Shown: in pieces, positions 8,792-19,480 of the stretch
Numbering within the stretch: position 1 is the stretch's first letter
How the letters are laid out: each line of letters opens with the position of its first letter
Assembly (NCBI GenBank): GCA_944390395.1
Contig: CALXPY010000013.1
Span: 1-36,297 of the forward strand
Length of the DNA stretch: 36,297 nucleotides
Source of the DNA: an uncultured Clostridia bacterium
GTDB taxonomy: Bacteria; Bacillota; Clostridia; TANB77; CAG-508
Direction: 5' to 3'
Notes under the pieces: generated by a model
The model's input: the letters and a program-made list of their open reading frames with translations, nothing else
Told to the model about the DNA's origin: nothing
The model's database searches: none
Made by a program: the position numbers and the translations under genes

Positions 8792-11700
8792 TTATTTTTT
8801 AAGAACTTTCTTCTTAATTATAATTATACCTGCTATTAGTAATACTGCTACTACTGCTATTAATCCATAATATACTGTTTGTGATCCAAATGGTGGTAGG
8901 ATTATTACTCTTTCTGCCATTGCAGTATCTACTTCTGATGGTTTAGAAGCTAATGGATCTTGGTTTCCTACTACTGAGAATGCCATTCTTCTACCTACTG
9001 TATTAGATGTTTGTACAATTTCAACCATATTATCATAAGTCAAATCATCTTGTTCGTTTTCTGGTGTTATTAATTGTGTTAAAATAATTTGTTTTTCAAC
9101 TTCTTGTTCTGGTTGCAATGCTGTAGCAAAATCTCCAGTTTGTACAATTGTGTTGAACTTACTTGCATTTGTTGATAGTTCACTATTAATTAATCCGCTT
9201 TCTACAAGTTGTTCATCATCAATTGCTGCCCATCCACCATTATCTGAAGCATCAAATTTTAAATTATTTCCTATATAATCTATTACAGTATTTGTTGTTG
9301 TTGTTACTATATCTCCATTTGGTAAGCCTCTATAGTAGTAATCTTTTGAGTTATAGTCAACTTCACCCACATTTTTAATTTTTGTTTTATATGTTATTCT
9401 TATTGTAGAACCATGCATTAACTCTTCGTCCATTGTTAATTGTATTAAACCATTTGTGTCATTATACAATTCATCTATTCTCTTTAATGTTTCATCTCTA
9501 TATGAATATCTATGTTTTCCATCTTCCTTATAGTATTCTTCATATTTTCCATCTTTGATGTCTTCATTTAAATTATATTCTTTTCCTGGTCTCCATAATA
9601 CATTATCTGCTGATTTAGTTGCATCAAATAATACATTTCCATTTGCTAATGTTAATCTAACATTTAGTATTTGTTTAGATATCTCTAATTGTGCTTTTGG
9701 TCTTTCTGTTAATCCTATATCTATATTATTTAATACATAAATACCATTGTAGTCATTTCCATATTTATAATCGTCCGCCCCGTTACTTACTCCATCATCT
9801 CCATCTGTATCTTGTCTATTGTATTCGAACTCTACGATTATAATTCCAGTTTCTGCTGTCATTCCTGTATTATCAATAAGCTCTTGTAATAACGCTTCTA
9901 ATTCTTCATCAGTATAAGAATTTCCATTATATGAAGGTCTAATATATGGTGAAGCTAAAACTTCTGCAATATGGTTTGTTACATTGTTTGTACTGTAATT
10001 ATTTACTTCTTCTCTTCTCTCCCATATATCTCTTACGTCAGATACATTAGATTCAAAGGCATCAGATGCTTTTATATCATAGTATACATAGTTACCATTT
10101 TCATCTCTTTGGCTATAGTCTACTCTACTTACGTTTGTTATTTCTGAAACTGGTTCAATTGTCTGATTGTTATCCATATCTTTTTGATATGGTGTTGTTT
10201 TAAAGTCTTGACCGTTATATGATATTTGGTTTGATCCACCTTCTATACCTGTTGTAGTTGTATAGGTTGTTTCTTTGTTAGTACCATATCTAAATCTTAG
10301 AATATAGTTTCCTGGTATATAGTTTCTTATTTCATATCTACCATTTTCACCAGTTTTAACAGTCTGCCAAATGTACTCTCCACCATCTTCAAGTTTTTCT
10401 ACTAAGTCTATAGTTACACCTGCTATACCTATTTCATCATCTTGTCTTACACCATCACCTATAATAGAATCTCCAGAAGTATGTGTTCTTTCATCTTCCC
10501 ATGCTGTACCATTTATAACTCTTACGGCATCTGGATCTATTATAAATCTTACACTTGGTGCTCTATCTGTATCATCTTCGAAGTTGTGTTCAAATCTCTC
10601 TCCTTGTAAATCACTTGATTCTAAGTTACCTGGATTTGAATCTCTATCTACTAATCCTGGTGTATCTCCTGAACCTTTAGAAATTCCATTAGGTAATTGA
10701 GTACCATCTCTATAGAATGTTCTAAATCCATTTATTTCTGCTAAGTTTTGTTTACCGTCATCATTTTCATCTAGTATTGGTTTATTATTGCTTCCATTAT
10801 TTACTTTAAATGTTAAGTAAATATATGCACTTTCACCTGTTGCTAATTTTTTGTTTTCAAGTCCTCTTACATATACTGATCCAAATTCTCCTTCTAAGTC
10901 TGAATTTGTATCTGTTCCGTATCTACTGTCATCTGCACTATTAACATCTCTTGCATGTTCTATACTATTTATATCTAATGTATGAATTAAATCAAAGTAT
11001 TCATCATCAGTAACTCTTATTTGTTCATTGCTTGAACTTGCATCATCTTTGTACATTACCCATGATAGATCTTCCATATATGTAAGTTCTGTATCATAGT
11101 AGTCTACAACTTCTGTTATTTGCGTCATAACACTCTGAGATTGGTTTCTAACAGTAATTTTATATGTTACATATAATTCTAAGTCTTTTCCTGATTGATT
11201 TGTAAGAGCTGATGTATATTCATAATCATCTCTATACAATTCTCTGTTATAACCTACATTATAGTAATTATCATAATCGCTTACTCTTATATTAATATCC
11301 CAATATCCATCATCTGTTGTTCTTTTATCATATTTGTATACTTCTGTTTTACCATTTATTTTTAGTCCAACTTTGTATGCATCTTTTCTTAATGCTGCAT
11401 CAAATTCATGTCTTCTCCATAAACCTAAGTTAATATAATATTGTCCTGGATAAATTGGTTTATATTCTGTTCCTTCAACAGTAATTGTATCCATATTGTA
11501 TTGGCCTTCGCTAATCTCATTTAAGTAGAATTCATCATATACTGGATATGTATCTACACTTCCTGAACCTGTATATGCTTGAATCATGCAATCTTGTATA
11601 AATTGTAGCTTTCTCATTGTTTCCGCGTCTCCGCTAACAAGACTTGCTAAATTATCTGGAAGCTCTCCTCCTGATTCTACTATGCTACTTATAGCTCTAC

Positions 11701-13729
11701 CTAATTCACCTTCGAAGAATGCATCTGTTTCTACTATTACACCATCTTGTACATCATAGAATCCATCTAATAGTTGTTCTCCACTTCTTACATAGTCACC
11801 ATTTTCATTTAGTTCAAATCCTAATAATTCATAATATGAGAATGCTTCATTATATCCATCTATTCCAACTCCTAATGAACCACTTGTTGGATAGTTCTTA
11901 GGTGCTGATCCAATTTCTGCAAATTGTTGATCAAAAGCATTTCTTCTACTTTGTGACTCTGTAGCTTTTGATGTTATTTTCCATTCTTCAGTATTGTACA
12001 TTGATTCTATAGAACCACCTGTACTCATATACTCTGTTGGCATATAAATTTGTCCATTATATTCAAATACTACTACATATTTCTTTTGAGGATCTATTCC
12101 GTCAAATTCATAGTATCCATCTTCGTCTGTTGCTGTTGGATTTATGCAATGTGATGGATCTTCTGAAACTCCTTCTGCTAATTCTGCAATTGTTCCGCTA
12201 TTGCTATCTGGATTATAGTCATCTTCATATAATGTAACTTTTATGTTTTTTAATGGTTTATCTATTCCTTCTCCTGTTGTATTATTAACACCATCTGCTA
12301 AGCTCTCTTTATTTGCTACACCATCTTCCCATACATATCCTCCTAAGTTCATTACAATTTTACCTTTTTCTTCTGTATCAATTGTAAATTCTTGTTCATA
12401 TAATGTACGGCAAGCTTCAACAGCTGATTCATCTTGTACTGGAATTTCTACTAATTTGTAGTATCCTTGGCAAGTTATGTGATCTCCTTCTTCTCCACCA
12501 GGTCCTCCTAATTCAATATCATAAGGTGGTGAGTGTAATGGACAACTTCCTGGCGCACCATCTTCACATTCTGTATCTAGATAATAATATATACCATCCA
12601 TTTTAGAATATTTACCATTTGCAAGCATGAATTGGAATTTTACCTTTAAACCAATTCTTACTATTTTTTCTCCGCCATCTTTATTTGGGTCATCAAATAC
12701 GACTTCAAATTCTTGCTCTGGTTCTGGATATTTTTGTTCTGTTTCATCTACTTTTAATTCATTTGCTTCAAAATACTCTGGCTCAACTCTTTCATCGTTT
12801 ATAATGAATGCTTTAATTTCGATGTCATCCCTTATTATTCCTCCACCTGCATCATAACCAATTATAGTCATTTCTTGAATTCCACCAAATGTTTTACCAA
12901 TTTCTGTTCTACCATCAACATAATTTAATGTAAATGGCCCTGCTATGTATTCTCCTGTTGTTTGATTTACTTTTACCCAAAAGTCATCATAATTTGTTAA
13001 ATCTTCTGGCTTCATTCCTTCTGGTCTTACTCTAGTGTCAAACTTAGCATATTCTTCAGCTTCTTTTCCTAATGCACTTGATCTTCCATCTCCACTTGTC
13101 ATTAATCCACCGTCTAAGTCTATAGTTTGTCCGTCAACTGAAGTAGTTTTATCTGCTAAACCCCACATAGCATTTTGTTCATCTGCACTAAAGCTTGTAG
13201 ATAAATCTGATGTTTTTATGTACGCATACGCTGGTGATAAATCACCCTGTGCTATAACCTTGTAAATAATACCTTGTTTTCCAACGAATTCTCCATCATC
13301 ATGGTGTCCTTCTGTATATACGCAATCATGAGGTGGCGTTTCTAATGGTTGACCATCTAGAGCTAGTGCATCTTCATATTCAATATGATTATCTTTTAAT
13401 TTACTTTCACCATCTGAAATTGTATTTCCATATTCAAGACAGTTGTAATCCAATCCTCCAAATGTATACATGTACCATGGATCATCCATATATCCATCTG
13501 GCTTTACTAATCCTGAAACTGGATATGATAAACTATTTGGATCTTGTTCACCTTCTGTCATTGAAACAGAGCCAACTTCTGAAGAAGCTTTATAGTTTTT
13601 AGTACCTAATAGAGAATATTTATTTACCACTGAAGTTTCCGTAGTAATTATGTTCTTTATTATAATAGCTGCAGCAATTAATACTACTAAAATAACTATT
13701 AATAATAAACTTTTTTCTTTCTTACTCAT
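8792..13729 (-). CDS. Giant surface protein with SdrD_B-like modules (1645 aa)
   Basis: A very large membrane-anchored extracellular protein. Residues 7-28 form an N-terminal membrane helix without an obvious cleavage site. At least two SdrD_B/prealbumin-like beta-sandwich modules are visible: GGYVWEDGVAN about residue 460 and GTAWEDERT about residue 1070, each ending in the YEFDGI or YEIRNYIPGNY type turn. An acidic loop DENDDGKQN could bind calcium. Several cysteines lie in the first 700 residues. The C-terminus has LPPFGS (about 1608), a hydrophobic helix (about 1616-1638) and a KKK-rich tail, the layout of a sortase substrate but without a true LPXTG. Product acidic, rich in Tyr, Asn and Asp. 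AAAGGAGG precedes the ATG; the upstream gene ends 17 bases away, so both are made together. Likely an adhesin or surface fibre; ligand unknown. Confidence 0.85.
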   Translation of the reverse strand: MSKKEKSLLLIVILVVLIAAAIIIKNIITTETSVVNKYSLLGTKNYKASSEVGSVSMTEGEQDPNSLSYPVSGLVKPDGYMDDPWYMYTFGGLDYNCLEYGNTISDGESKLKDNHIEYEDALALDGQPLETPPHDCVYTEGHHDDGEFVGKQGIIYKVIAQGDLSPAYAYIKTSDLSTSFSADEQNAMWGLADKTTSVDGQTIDLDGGLMTSGDGRSSALGKEAEEYAKFDTRVRPEGMKPEDLTNYDDFWVKVNQTTGEYIAGPFTLNYVDGRTEIGKTFGGIQEMTIIGYDAGGGIIRDDIEIKAFIINDERVEPEYFEANELKVDETEQKYPEPEQEFEVVFDDPNKDGGEKIVRIGLKVKFQFMLANGKYSKMDGIYYYLDTECEDGAPGSCPLHSPPYDIELGGPGGEEGDHITCQGYYKLVEIPVQDESAVEACRTLYEQEFTIDTEEKGKIVMNLGGYVWEDGVANKESLADGVNNTTGEGIDKPLKNIKVTLYEDDYNPDSNSGTIAELAEGVSEDPSHCINPTATDEDGYYEFDGIDPQKKYVVVFEYNGQIYMPTEYMSTGGSIESMYNTEEWKITSKATESQSRRNAFDQQFAEIGSAPKNYPTSGSLGVGIDGYNEAFSYYELLGFELNENGDYVRSGEQLLDGFYDVQDGVIVETDAFFEGELGRAISSIVESGGELPDNLASLVSGDAETMRKLQFIQDCMIQAYTGSGSVDTYPVYDEFYLNEISEGQYNMDTITVEGTEYKPIYPGQYYINLGLWRRHEFDAALRKDAYKVGLKINGKTEVYKYDKRTTDDGYWDINIRVSDYDNYYNVGYNRELYRDDYEYTSALTNQSGKDLELYVTYKITVRNQSQSVMTQITEVVDYYDTELTYMEDLSWVMYKDDASSSNEQIRVTDDEYFDLIHTLDINSIEHARDVNSADDSRYGTDTNSDLEGEFGSVYVRGLENKKLATGESAYIYLTFKVNNGSNNKPILDENDDGKQNLAEINGFRTFYRDGTQLPNGISKGSGDTPGLVDRDSNPGNLESSDLQGERFEHNFEDDTDRAPSVRFIIDPDAVRVINGTAWEDERTHTSGDSIIGDGVRQDDEIGIAGVTIDLVEKLEDGGEYIWQTVKTGENGRYEIRNYIPGNYILRFRYGTNKETTYTTTTGIEGGSNQISYNGQDFKTTPYQKDMDNNQTIEPVSEITNVSRVDYSQRDENGNYVYYDIKASDAFESNVSDVRDIWERREEVNNYSTNNVTNHIAEVLASPYIRPSYNGNSYTDEELEALLQELIDNTGMTAETGIIIVEFEYNRQDTDGDDGVSNGADDYKYGNDYNGIYVLNNIDIGLTERPKAQLEISKQILNVRLTLANGNVLFDATKSADNVLWRPGKEYNLNEDIKDGKYEEYYKEDGKHRYSYRDETLKRIDELYNDTNGLIQLTMDEELMHGSTIRITYKTKIKNVGEVDYNSKDYYYRGLPNGDIVTTTTNTVIDYIGNNLKFDASDNGGWAAIDDEQLVESGLINSELSTNASKFNTIVQTGDFATALQPEQEVEKQIILTQLITPENEQDDLTYDNMVEIVQTSNTVGRRMAFSVVGNQDPLASKPSEVDTAMAERVIILPPFGSQTVYYGLIAVVAVLLIAGIIIIKKKVLKK

Positions 13730-13746
13730 TTTTATCCTCCTTTCTC

Positions 13747-16700
13747 TTATATTTTTTTAGGTAATACTTTCTTTTTAATAATAAATATTCCAACTCCTAA
13801 CATTGCAATAACAATAACTATTAATCCTGTATACATTGCTATCTCTCCACCTGTAACTACAGAAATTAGAATGTCTGCCTTAGAGTAATCATCTTCTGAT
13901 TCAAGTTTATTAGCTTCTGTTGAGTCCATATCTGGCATTCCTTGTTCATTATAGCTTTCATATATTTCTGCACTATTACTTAATAAGCCTGTTGAATTAA
14001 TTTGCTTTGTTAATACTAATGTTAATTCTTTTGTTTCTCCTGGATTTATTATTGTATCTGCTAAACTTGCATTGTATATGTTTCCATTTTCTGATAAATA
14101 CCAATCTCTATTTAGTTCTGTACTAAAGTTAACATCTTCTGGTAAATAGTCTACTATTTTTCTTGCATATCCTGGTATTGCGCCTTCGTTTGTAATTACT
14201 ATTTTGTATTCTATTACCATACTACTTTGTCCCATGTTTCTTGCTAAGACTTCTGTTTTTACACTTTGCTTATCGTCATAATTATAAGTTTTTGTACCTA
14301 TTGTTGGTGTTGTTAATGTTATTTTTGTAATATACTTATCTAATTTCAAATCAAATTTTTCTGAAACATATAAACCGATATCTATATCTCTAACATTTCC
14401 ATTTGTTACTTTTATTGTATCGCTTACACCAACTGTTCTATTTTGTCCATCAATATTCATGCTCATGCTTATTGCATCTGAATTTAAAGTTTCATCTGCT
14501 CCATCTTTTCTATATTCTGTAATGTCATATCTTGCTACATCATATAAGAATACTACTAGATATTCTCCTCTTGGAACATTTCTAAATTCATATTGACCTC
14601 TTGAATCAGTTGTAGTTCTAAATTCTTGATTATTGTCTGGATTTGTAGCTATGTTATTATTTGATTTATGTACTAAAATTACTTCTATTCCAGATAATAG
14701 TTCTTCTTCTGATTCTCTTTCTCCATTCTTGTTTGCGTCATTCCATGCAGTACCTGTTATTCTGTATTTGCTATCAACTCCTGGTGTATCAGTATTTCCA
14801 TTATGTGCATTTTCATCATATTCTATTATATTTGTAACTGTGTTTGTTTCATAATTATTATTTGAATATGATACTTGTACTTTATTTTCTATAGTCTTAT
14901 CATCTTCATTAGGTAATAAGCTTGCTTTTACACGTAATTGGAATTCTATTTCTTCACCTGCATCTAAAGCCACATGAGCTACAACTTTTCCATCTTCTAG
15001 TTTTCTTACTGTATTTTTTTCTCCATGCATCTCAAAAGTTAAATCTACAAATTCTACACCATCTGGTAATGAATCTGTTATTACTACATCTCCTGCATAA
15101 GCTTCAGAATCATTTTTAATTGCAAATGAATAACTAAATGTTTCTAATTCTTTAACATATCTTTTACTTGTTTCAAGTTCTGAAACTATTAAGTTTGCTT
15201 TGGCTACTTGATATTTTCTTGTATTTGAATAATGTACTATGCTGTCACCTTCAATTTGTACCTGTCCTCTTAATGTTATTTCACCTTCTACATCTGCCAC
15301 TTCTGTTTCTAAGAATACACAAACATTAGTTGGTGCATCAGGTATTGTAACTTCTACCGTATTTGTTTGTTCATTATATTGTGCTTGTATTTGTAATTCT
15401 TCTGAAAATTCATTTTCTCTTGCTGTTACATTTTTATATTTAAATCCATTGCCTAATGGTATTGTAACTTTAAGATTATTTGTTCTTCCGCCTGTAATTG
15501 ATTCAATACGGAATGTTTGTTTTACTGCGTCTCCTGGTTCTAAAACAACTGCATCTGTCACTAAATCATATACCTGCATTGTTAGTTTTCCCTCTTCTAT
15601 AGTAAAGTTATAATCTTCAAATGTTATTTCATTTTCTGATTCATTAGAAGAGATAGTTACTTTATTTTTTAATGTTGCTGGTAATTCTGATTTTATTAAA
15701 TCTTCTGCTTTAATATAATAACTTGTCGTGTATGTTTCCCCTGGTGCTATTTTATCTACAACTATTACTTTGTTTTGAGAACTTGCTGTAAAGAAACCTG
15801 TACCACTACTATAATTTACATGTTCTGCATTTTCTGGTTGTGGTATTGTTATCATTACATTATTTGCATCCATTGTACCATCATTTTTAATTTGTACAGT
15901 CATTTCTATAATTTGTCCTTCTCTAACAGTTGCATTTTTTTCAAAGTCTGATGTAAATGTTGCATTTAATACTGGTCCTTTTCCTGTTGTTAATCCTAAC
16001 ACTGGTGATTCTTTTGTTTCAGCTATTGTACCAACATCTGATTTATTATTGTAATAAATTTTATACATTTGATATACAGAATTGTTGAATTCTATATTTG
16101 CTGGTATTCTTACTGTATAACTAAATTCTATACTTTGTGAAGCTGACATTTCATAATTTTCTAACACTATTAAATATGAATACATATTAGATAAATTATC
16201 TGTATTTTCTGTCCATCCATTTTGATCATCTTGAAGATCCTTTGTAGCATTTTTATTTGCTGAATAATAAACTTTTACATTACTGCTATCTACTCCGCTT
16301 ACTTGTATTGCACTATTTAATATAGTATCAAATGTGCTACCTAAGTCTTCGTCACTATCTATTTTGGTATTTCCTTTAGAAGGAATTCTTCCTAAAATAG
16401 AAACTCCATCTATTGCATTTTGATAGTTGTTTATAATATTTCCTTTAATAGTAGCTATTTTTTCAGAAGTATTAACTTCTATTTTTCCTTCCAATTTCTC
16501 ATTTTCTACACTTGTTAGCTCATCACCATCATTATTGAATCCTGTCATAGTATTTGCTGCTACTATACCAACTGGAGAAACAAAATTTATTTCTGTAGTA
16601 GCTACTTGTCTATTTTGTGATCTAGCTAATGAATTTGTATTCTCGTTTGTATAATACATTTTTATTTCTGCTTTGTGACTTGGTGTTAATTTGTTTGCTG

Positions 16701-18717
16701 TTATATTAGCATTTATTACTATATTAATTCCCTTTATATCTTCATCTATGCTATATTTTGTTTGTGTTCCTTCTAATACTATTCTTATTGTTTTGTGACC
16801 ATTTTCTGTAATTAGTTTAGCTTCTTTTATTTTTAATTCATCTGTAAATAGCATATTAACACTTTTTACGTCTATTTTTTCTATGTAATCAGGTAGTTCT
16901 ATTTCTATAACTGGATTTTTATATAATGCATTATTCAAACTTGATGTATCTAAAATTGCTCTTATTTCTACATCTTTGTTTTCAACAACTGTAGATAAAT
17001 TTTTTCCTCTTTCATTTACTGTTATTTCTGCTTTTGTAACAGGTTCTTCTAATTTTATATTATTTGTTTTTGTATTTTCTCCAAATACTGATTTTACTTG
17101 TGTTTCTATTTTTATACTGCTAAAATCTTTCATTTGAGTTTTTGAATAATCTTGATCTGGTTTTATAGCTTTTATTATTTCTATTTCTATATTGCCTTCT
17201 GTTATTGGTTTTGATGTTTTTATTGTTATTTTATTAGTATTCTTATCAGCTATATTTAATACATAATTTCCGTTATCGTCTTTTGAAGTATCTTTGTTAA
17301 TTTCTGCGATTTTTTGATTATTCTCATCAAGAATTTCTATTTTGCCTTCTTCTCCAAGTAGTTTTTTAAATACTAATTCTGAAATTTTTATTTCTTTATT
17401 ATATATGTATTTATTTCCTGATATTACACTTGAATATTCATTTCCATCTTGTGAAATAAATTTTTCTTCTATTGTATTTAATTCTAATGAATCCATAAGT
17501 TCAGCATAATCAACTATCATGTTGTATTTTACACTATAAATAGTTTCTTGTTTTTCTTCTATATTTTGTTTTTGGTTTTGTTTTTCTGTCTTATCATAAT
17601 TTGCATATATATAACCTTTGCTTAAAGTTTCTGTACTTGTAATTTCAAATCCAACATTTTCTCCTACTGTATTTTTTAATTCGTATTTTGCTGTTCCTTC
17701 TATTGTTTTTACAGTTTCTTCATTATTATATAGTGTCATTGTGTTTTTTATGTTTATGTCTCCAGAAATTGAATTTTCTTGAACATAGTTATATACTTCT
17801 TGTCCTTTATATATATAAGTAATTAAATATTCATCTGTTGCGTTTTTCTTCCATGCTATTTCGCCTGCTTCATTAGATGCATTTTCAACTTTAATAGCTA
17901 AAGTCTCAGAATTTAATGAATAATTGTTACTTGAAAATTCTGTTCCGTTTTCTTTTCCATTTGTTGCTTTTGTATTATTTACTATTACATTAACTACTTC
18001 TGGTTTTACAGAATTTATTTCTGGTACATTTAATTCTAACATGTTTTCTTTAACAGGTAATAAATTATCTTTAACATTGCTTTGTACTTTTACTTGAAGC
18101 ATAACTCCATATTCTTCCCCAATGTGATATGGTAAATATTTAGAAACTTCTGCCTTTGTTTCTATCTCAGCTTCAGCTGTCCATTGTGCTTCAACATTTA
18201 TATTCTTTGCAATATTTTTTAAATTACCACCTTCGTTAATATATTCTGCAGTAAATTGTACCTCTGTTTGTTTTGAGAATATATCACTTGCTACTGAGTC
18301 CTTATTTAAAATTTTTATTGGCACTTCCAATATAATTTCTTCAGAACTATTATTTATTTGATTTAATATTATTTCATTTTCACTAGCAGATTTTATATAC
18401 TTATTCTGTAGGTTATTACTATCTATTTCAAAATTTGCATTATTGAATTTTATTACTCCACTATTTAAGTATCCTGCATTTTTTACTTTTAAACTCAAAT
18501 AAATCTTTGCTTCATCTTTGCTAATATCAAATACTTTGCTATGAGTTCCACCTTCGAAATAAGCATTAAATTCGATATTCGAGTTATTTGTTTTCGAATC
18601 TTGTTTTTCTAATTCACTTGTTGTAGCCATTACTTCTGTTCCTAAAAAAAGTAATTGTGTAGCCAACAACAAAATTACTAAAAACATTGATATAATTCTT
18701 TGTTCAACTTTTTTCAT
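13747..18717 (-). CDS. Giant surface protein with DUF11 and SdrD_B-like modules (1656 aa)
   Basis: Secreted, wall- or membrane-anchored protein. It begins with a classical signal peptide (basic start, hydrophobic 10-30, cleavage probably after the VMA region). The first ~800 residues are beta-rich, with low-complexity Lys/Asn/Glu stretches and no recognised family. DUF11-type repeats follow (about 880-1250; for example GDVVITDSLPDGVEF), then an SdrD_B-like module with GTAWNDANKNGERE (about 1319; EF-hand-like acidic loop), then another DUF11-like module with YARKIVDYLPEDVNF. A C-terminal helix (about 1625-1647) and KKKVLPKKI tail end it; SVVTGG stands where an LPXTG would be. It is the first gene of a two-gene operon. 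The pairing with an equally large partner suggests a joint surface structure; that is inference. Confidence 0.85.
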   Translation of the reverse strand: MKKVEQRIISMFLVILLLATQLLFLGTEVMATTSELEKQDSKTNNSNIEFNAYFEGGTHSKVFDISKDEAKIYLSLKVKNAGYLNSGVIKFNNANFEIDSNNLQNKYIKSASENEIILNQINNSSEEIILEVPIKILNKDSVASDIFSKQTEVQFTAEYINEGGNLKNIAKNINVEAQWTAEAEIETKAEVSKYLPYHIGEEYGVMLQVKVQSNVKDNLLPVKENMLELNVPEINSVKPEVVNVIVNNTKATNGKENGTEFSSNNYSLNSETLAIKVENASNEAGEIAWKKNATDEYLITYIYKGQEVYNYVQENSISGDINIKNTMTLYNNEETVKTIEGTAKYELKNTVGENVGFEITSTETLSKGYIYANYDKTEKQNQKQNIEEKQETIYSVKYNMIVDYAELMDSLELNTIEEKFISQDGNEYSSVISGNKYIYNKEIKISELVFKKLLGEEGKIEILDENNQKIAEINKDTSKDDNGNYVLNIADKNTNKITIKTSKPITEGNIEIEIIKAIKPDQDYSKTQMKDFSSIKIETQVKSVFGENTKTNNIKLEEPVTKAEITVNERGKNLSTVVENKDVEIRAILDTSSLNNALYKNPVIEIELPDYIEKIDVKSVNMLFTDELKIKEAKLITENGHKTIRIVLEGTQTKYSIDEDIKGINIVINANITANKLTPSHKAEIKMYYTNENTNSLARSQNRQVATTEINFVSPVGIVAANTMTGFNNDGDELTSVENEKLEGKIEVNTSEKIATIKGNIINNYQNAIDGVSILGRIPSKGNTKIDSDEDLGSTFDTILNSAIQVSGVDSSNVKVYYSANKNATKDLQDDQNGWTENTDNLSNMYSYLIVLENYEMSASQSIEFSYTVRIPANIEFNNSVYQMYKIYYNNKSDVGTIAETKESPVLGLTTGKGPVLNATFTSDFEKNATVREGQIIEMTVQIKNDGTMDANNVMITIPQPENAEHVNYSSGTGFFTASSQNKVIVVDKIAPGETYTTSYYIKAEDLIKSELPATLKNKVTISSNESENEITFEDYNFTIEEGKLTMQVYDLVTDAVVLEPGDAVKQTFRIESITGGRTNNLKVTIPLGNGFKYKNVTARENEFSEELQIQAQYNEQTNTVEVTIPDAPTNVCVFLETEVADVEGEITLRGQVQIEGDSIVHYSNTRKYQVAKANLIVSELETSKRYVKELETFSYSFAIKNDSEAYAGDVVITDSLPDGVEFVDLTFEMHGEKNTVRKLEDGKVVAHVALDAGEEIEFQLRVKASLLPNEDDKTIENKVQVSYSNNNYETNTVTNIIEYDENAHNGNTDTPGVDSKYRITGTAWNDANKNGERESEEELLSGIEVILVHKSNNNIATNPDNNQEFRTTTDSRGQYEFRNVPRGEYLVVFLYDVARYDITEYRKDGADETLNSDAISMSMNIDGQNRTVGVSDTIKVTNGNVRDIDIGLYVSEKFDLKLDKYITKITLTTPTIGTKTYNYDDKQSVKTEVLARNMGQSSMVIEYKIVITNEGAIPGYARKIVDYLPEDVNFSTELNRDWYLSENGNIYNASLADTIINPGETKELTLVLTKQINSTGLLSNSAEIYESYNEQGMPDMDSTEANKLESEDDYSKADILISVVTGGEIAMYTGLIVIVIAMLGVGIFIIKKKVLPKKI

Positions 18718-18748
18718 AATAACCTCCCATATACTTTCATCTTATTAT

Positions 18749-18777
18749 ATTATAAGACATTTTCCTTTATTTTTCAA
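18749..18777 (-). promoter_or_regulatory. Sigma-A promoter of the surface protein operon
   Basis: TTGAAA (-35, complement of 18772-18777), 17-base spacer, TATAAT (-10, complement of 18749-18754). Transcription would start near 18742, leaving a ~25-base leader with GGGAGG (18723-18728) before the ATG at 18717. A near-consensus vegetative promoter, so the operon is probably well expressed during growth. Confidence 0.8.
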
Positions 18778-18941
18778 TGGTTTGGAAATTATTTCTTATA
18801 TTTCAACCTACTTTTTTCCATTTTCACATACGGAAATTTGACTTTGAATAGAAATATTAAATTTTTATTACATTTTAGTAACATTTTTATTTATCATTAA
18901 TATAATAAAATAACATATATTATTATAGAGAGGGTGATACT

Positions 18942-19091
18942 ATGGATAATATGGATATGGCAAAATTAATGTCTATTCTTTCAAAATTGGATAAAAAAGA
19001 TTTAGAGGCTGGATTAGAAAAAGCTAATCAGATATTAAATTCTAAAGATAAAGATAATATCTTAAATAATCTTAAAAATATGAATAAGTAG
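18942..19091 (+). CDS. Small unknown protein, 49 aa, first of a trio
   Basis: A 49-residue ORF preceded by GAGAGGGTGA at proper distance from the ATG, and ending 8 bases before the next ATG, whose own ribosome site (AGGTGAT) overlaps this stop. The product is Lys/Asn/Leu-rich, helical and soluble-looking (pattern MAKLMSILSKLDKKDLEAGL). I do not recognise it. The tight spacing and clean Shine-Dalgarno make it a real gene rather than chance. Confidence 0.7.
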   Translation: MDNMDMAKLMSILSKLDKKDLEAGLEKANQILNSKDKDNILNNLKNMNK

Positions 19092-19099
19092 GTGATAAA

Positions 19100-19480
19100 A
19101 TGAGTGAAGATATGTCTGATTTAATAAATAAATTTAGTCAAATGTTAAAAAGTAATGATATGCCAGATGAGATAAAAAATGTGATAAACAATTTATCTTC
19201 TAGTAATTCAGATGTATCTTCTAAAAGTGCAGAAGACTCTGAATTAGGAAGTAATTCTTCACCCGAATTTGATATCAATACTATGCTAAAGATGAAATCA
19301 ATTATTGATGCAATGAATAAAGAAAAAAATGATCCCAGAGCCAATTTATTAAAATCCTTAAAGCCATATTTGAAAGAAAGTAGAAAAGAAAAAGTAGATC
19401 AATATATACAATTATTTAATATGGGAAAAGTATTTGAAATACTAAATCCTTTGGGTGGTGAGAAAAAAAATGATGTATAA
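19100..19480 (+). CDS. Conserved-looking unknown protein, 126 aa
   Basis: A 126-residue soluble protein. It has a helical start, a serine-rich linker (about 33-56), and a C-terminal domain with PRANLLKSLKPYLKES and EKVDQYIQLFNMGKVFE, the sort of DPR-LL-LKP-L-R-EK-D motif that I associate with small uncharacterised proteins of spore-forming Firmicutes; the family has no known function. Second gene of the trio; AGGTGATAAA precedes its ATG and its last codons overlap the start of the third gene by 11 bases, which indicates translational coupling. Confidence 0.75.
   Translation: MSEDMSDLINKFSQMLKSNDMPDEIKNVINNLSSSNSDVSSKSAEDSELGSNSSPEFDINTMLKMKSIIDAMNKEKNDPRANLLKSLKPYLKESRKEKVDQYIQLFNMGKVFEILNPLGGEKKNDV

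Noticed and set aside
8880-8910. True LPXTG sorting signal in the 1645-residue protein
   Set aside because: The sequence is LPPFG; the overall layout fits a sortase substrate, but the threonine is missing, so no claim is made.
9555-17400. Many open frames on the plus strand across the giant surface genes
   Set aside because: They lack ribosome sites, give low-complexity His/Leu- or Ser/Phe-rich translations and lie wholly inside two long, clearly real minus-strand genes. They are shadows.
18905-18925. CATATATTA as a sigma-E/sigma-K -10 element for the small-gene trio
   Set aside because: The -10 fits, but no matching -35 is at the right distance and the region is nearly all A/T, so chance is likely.
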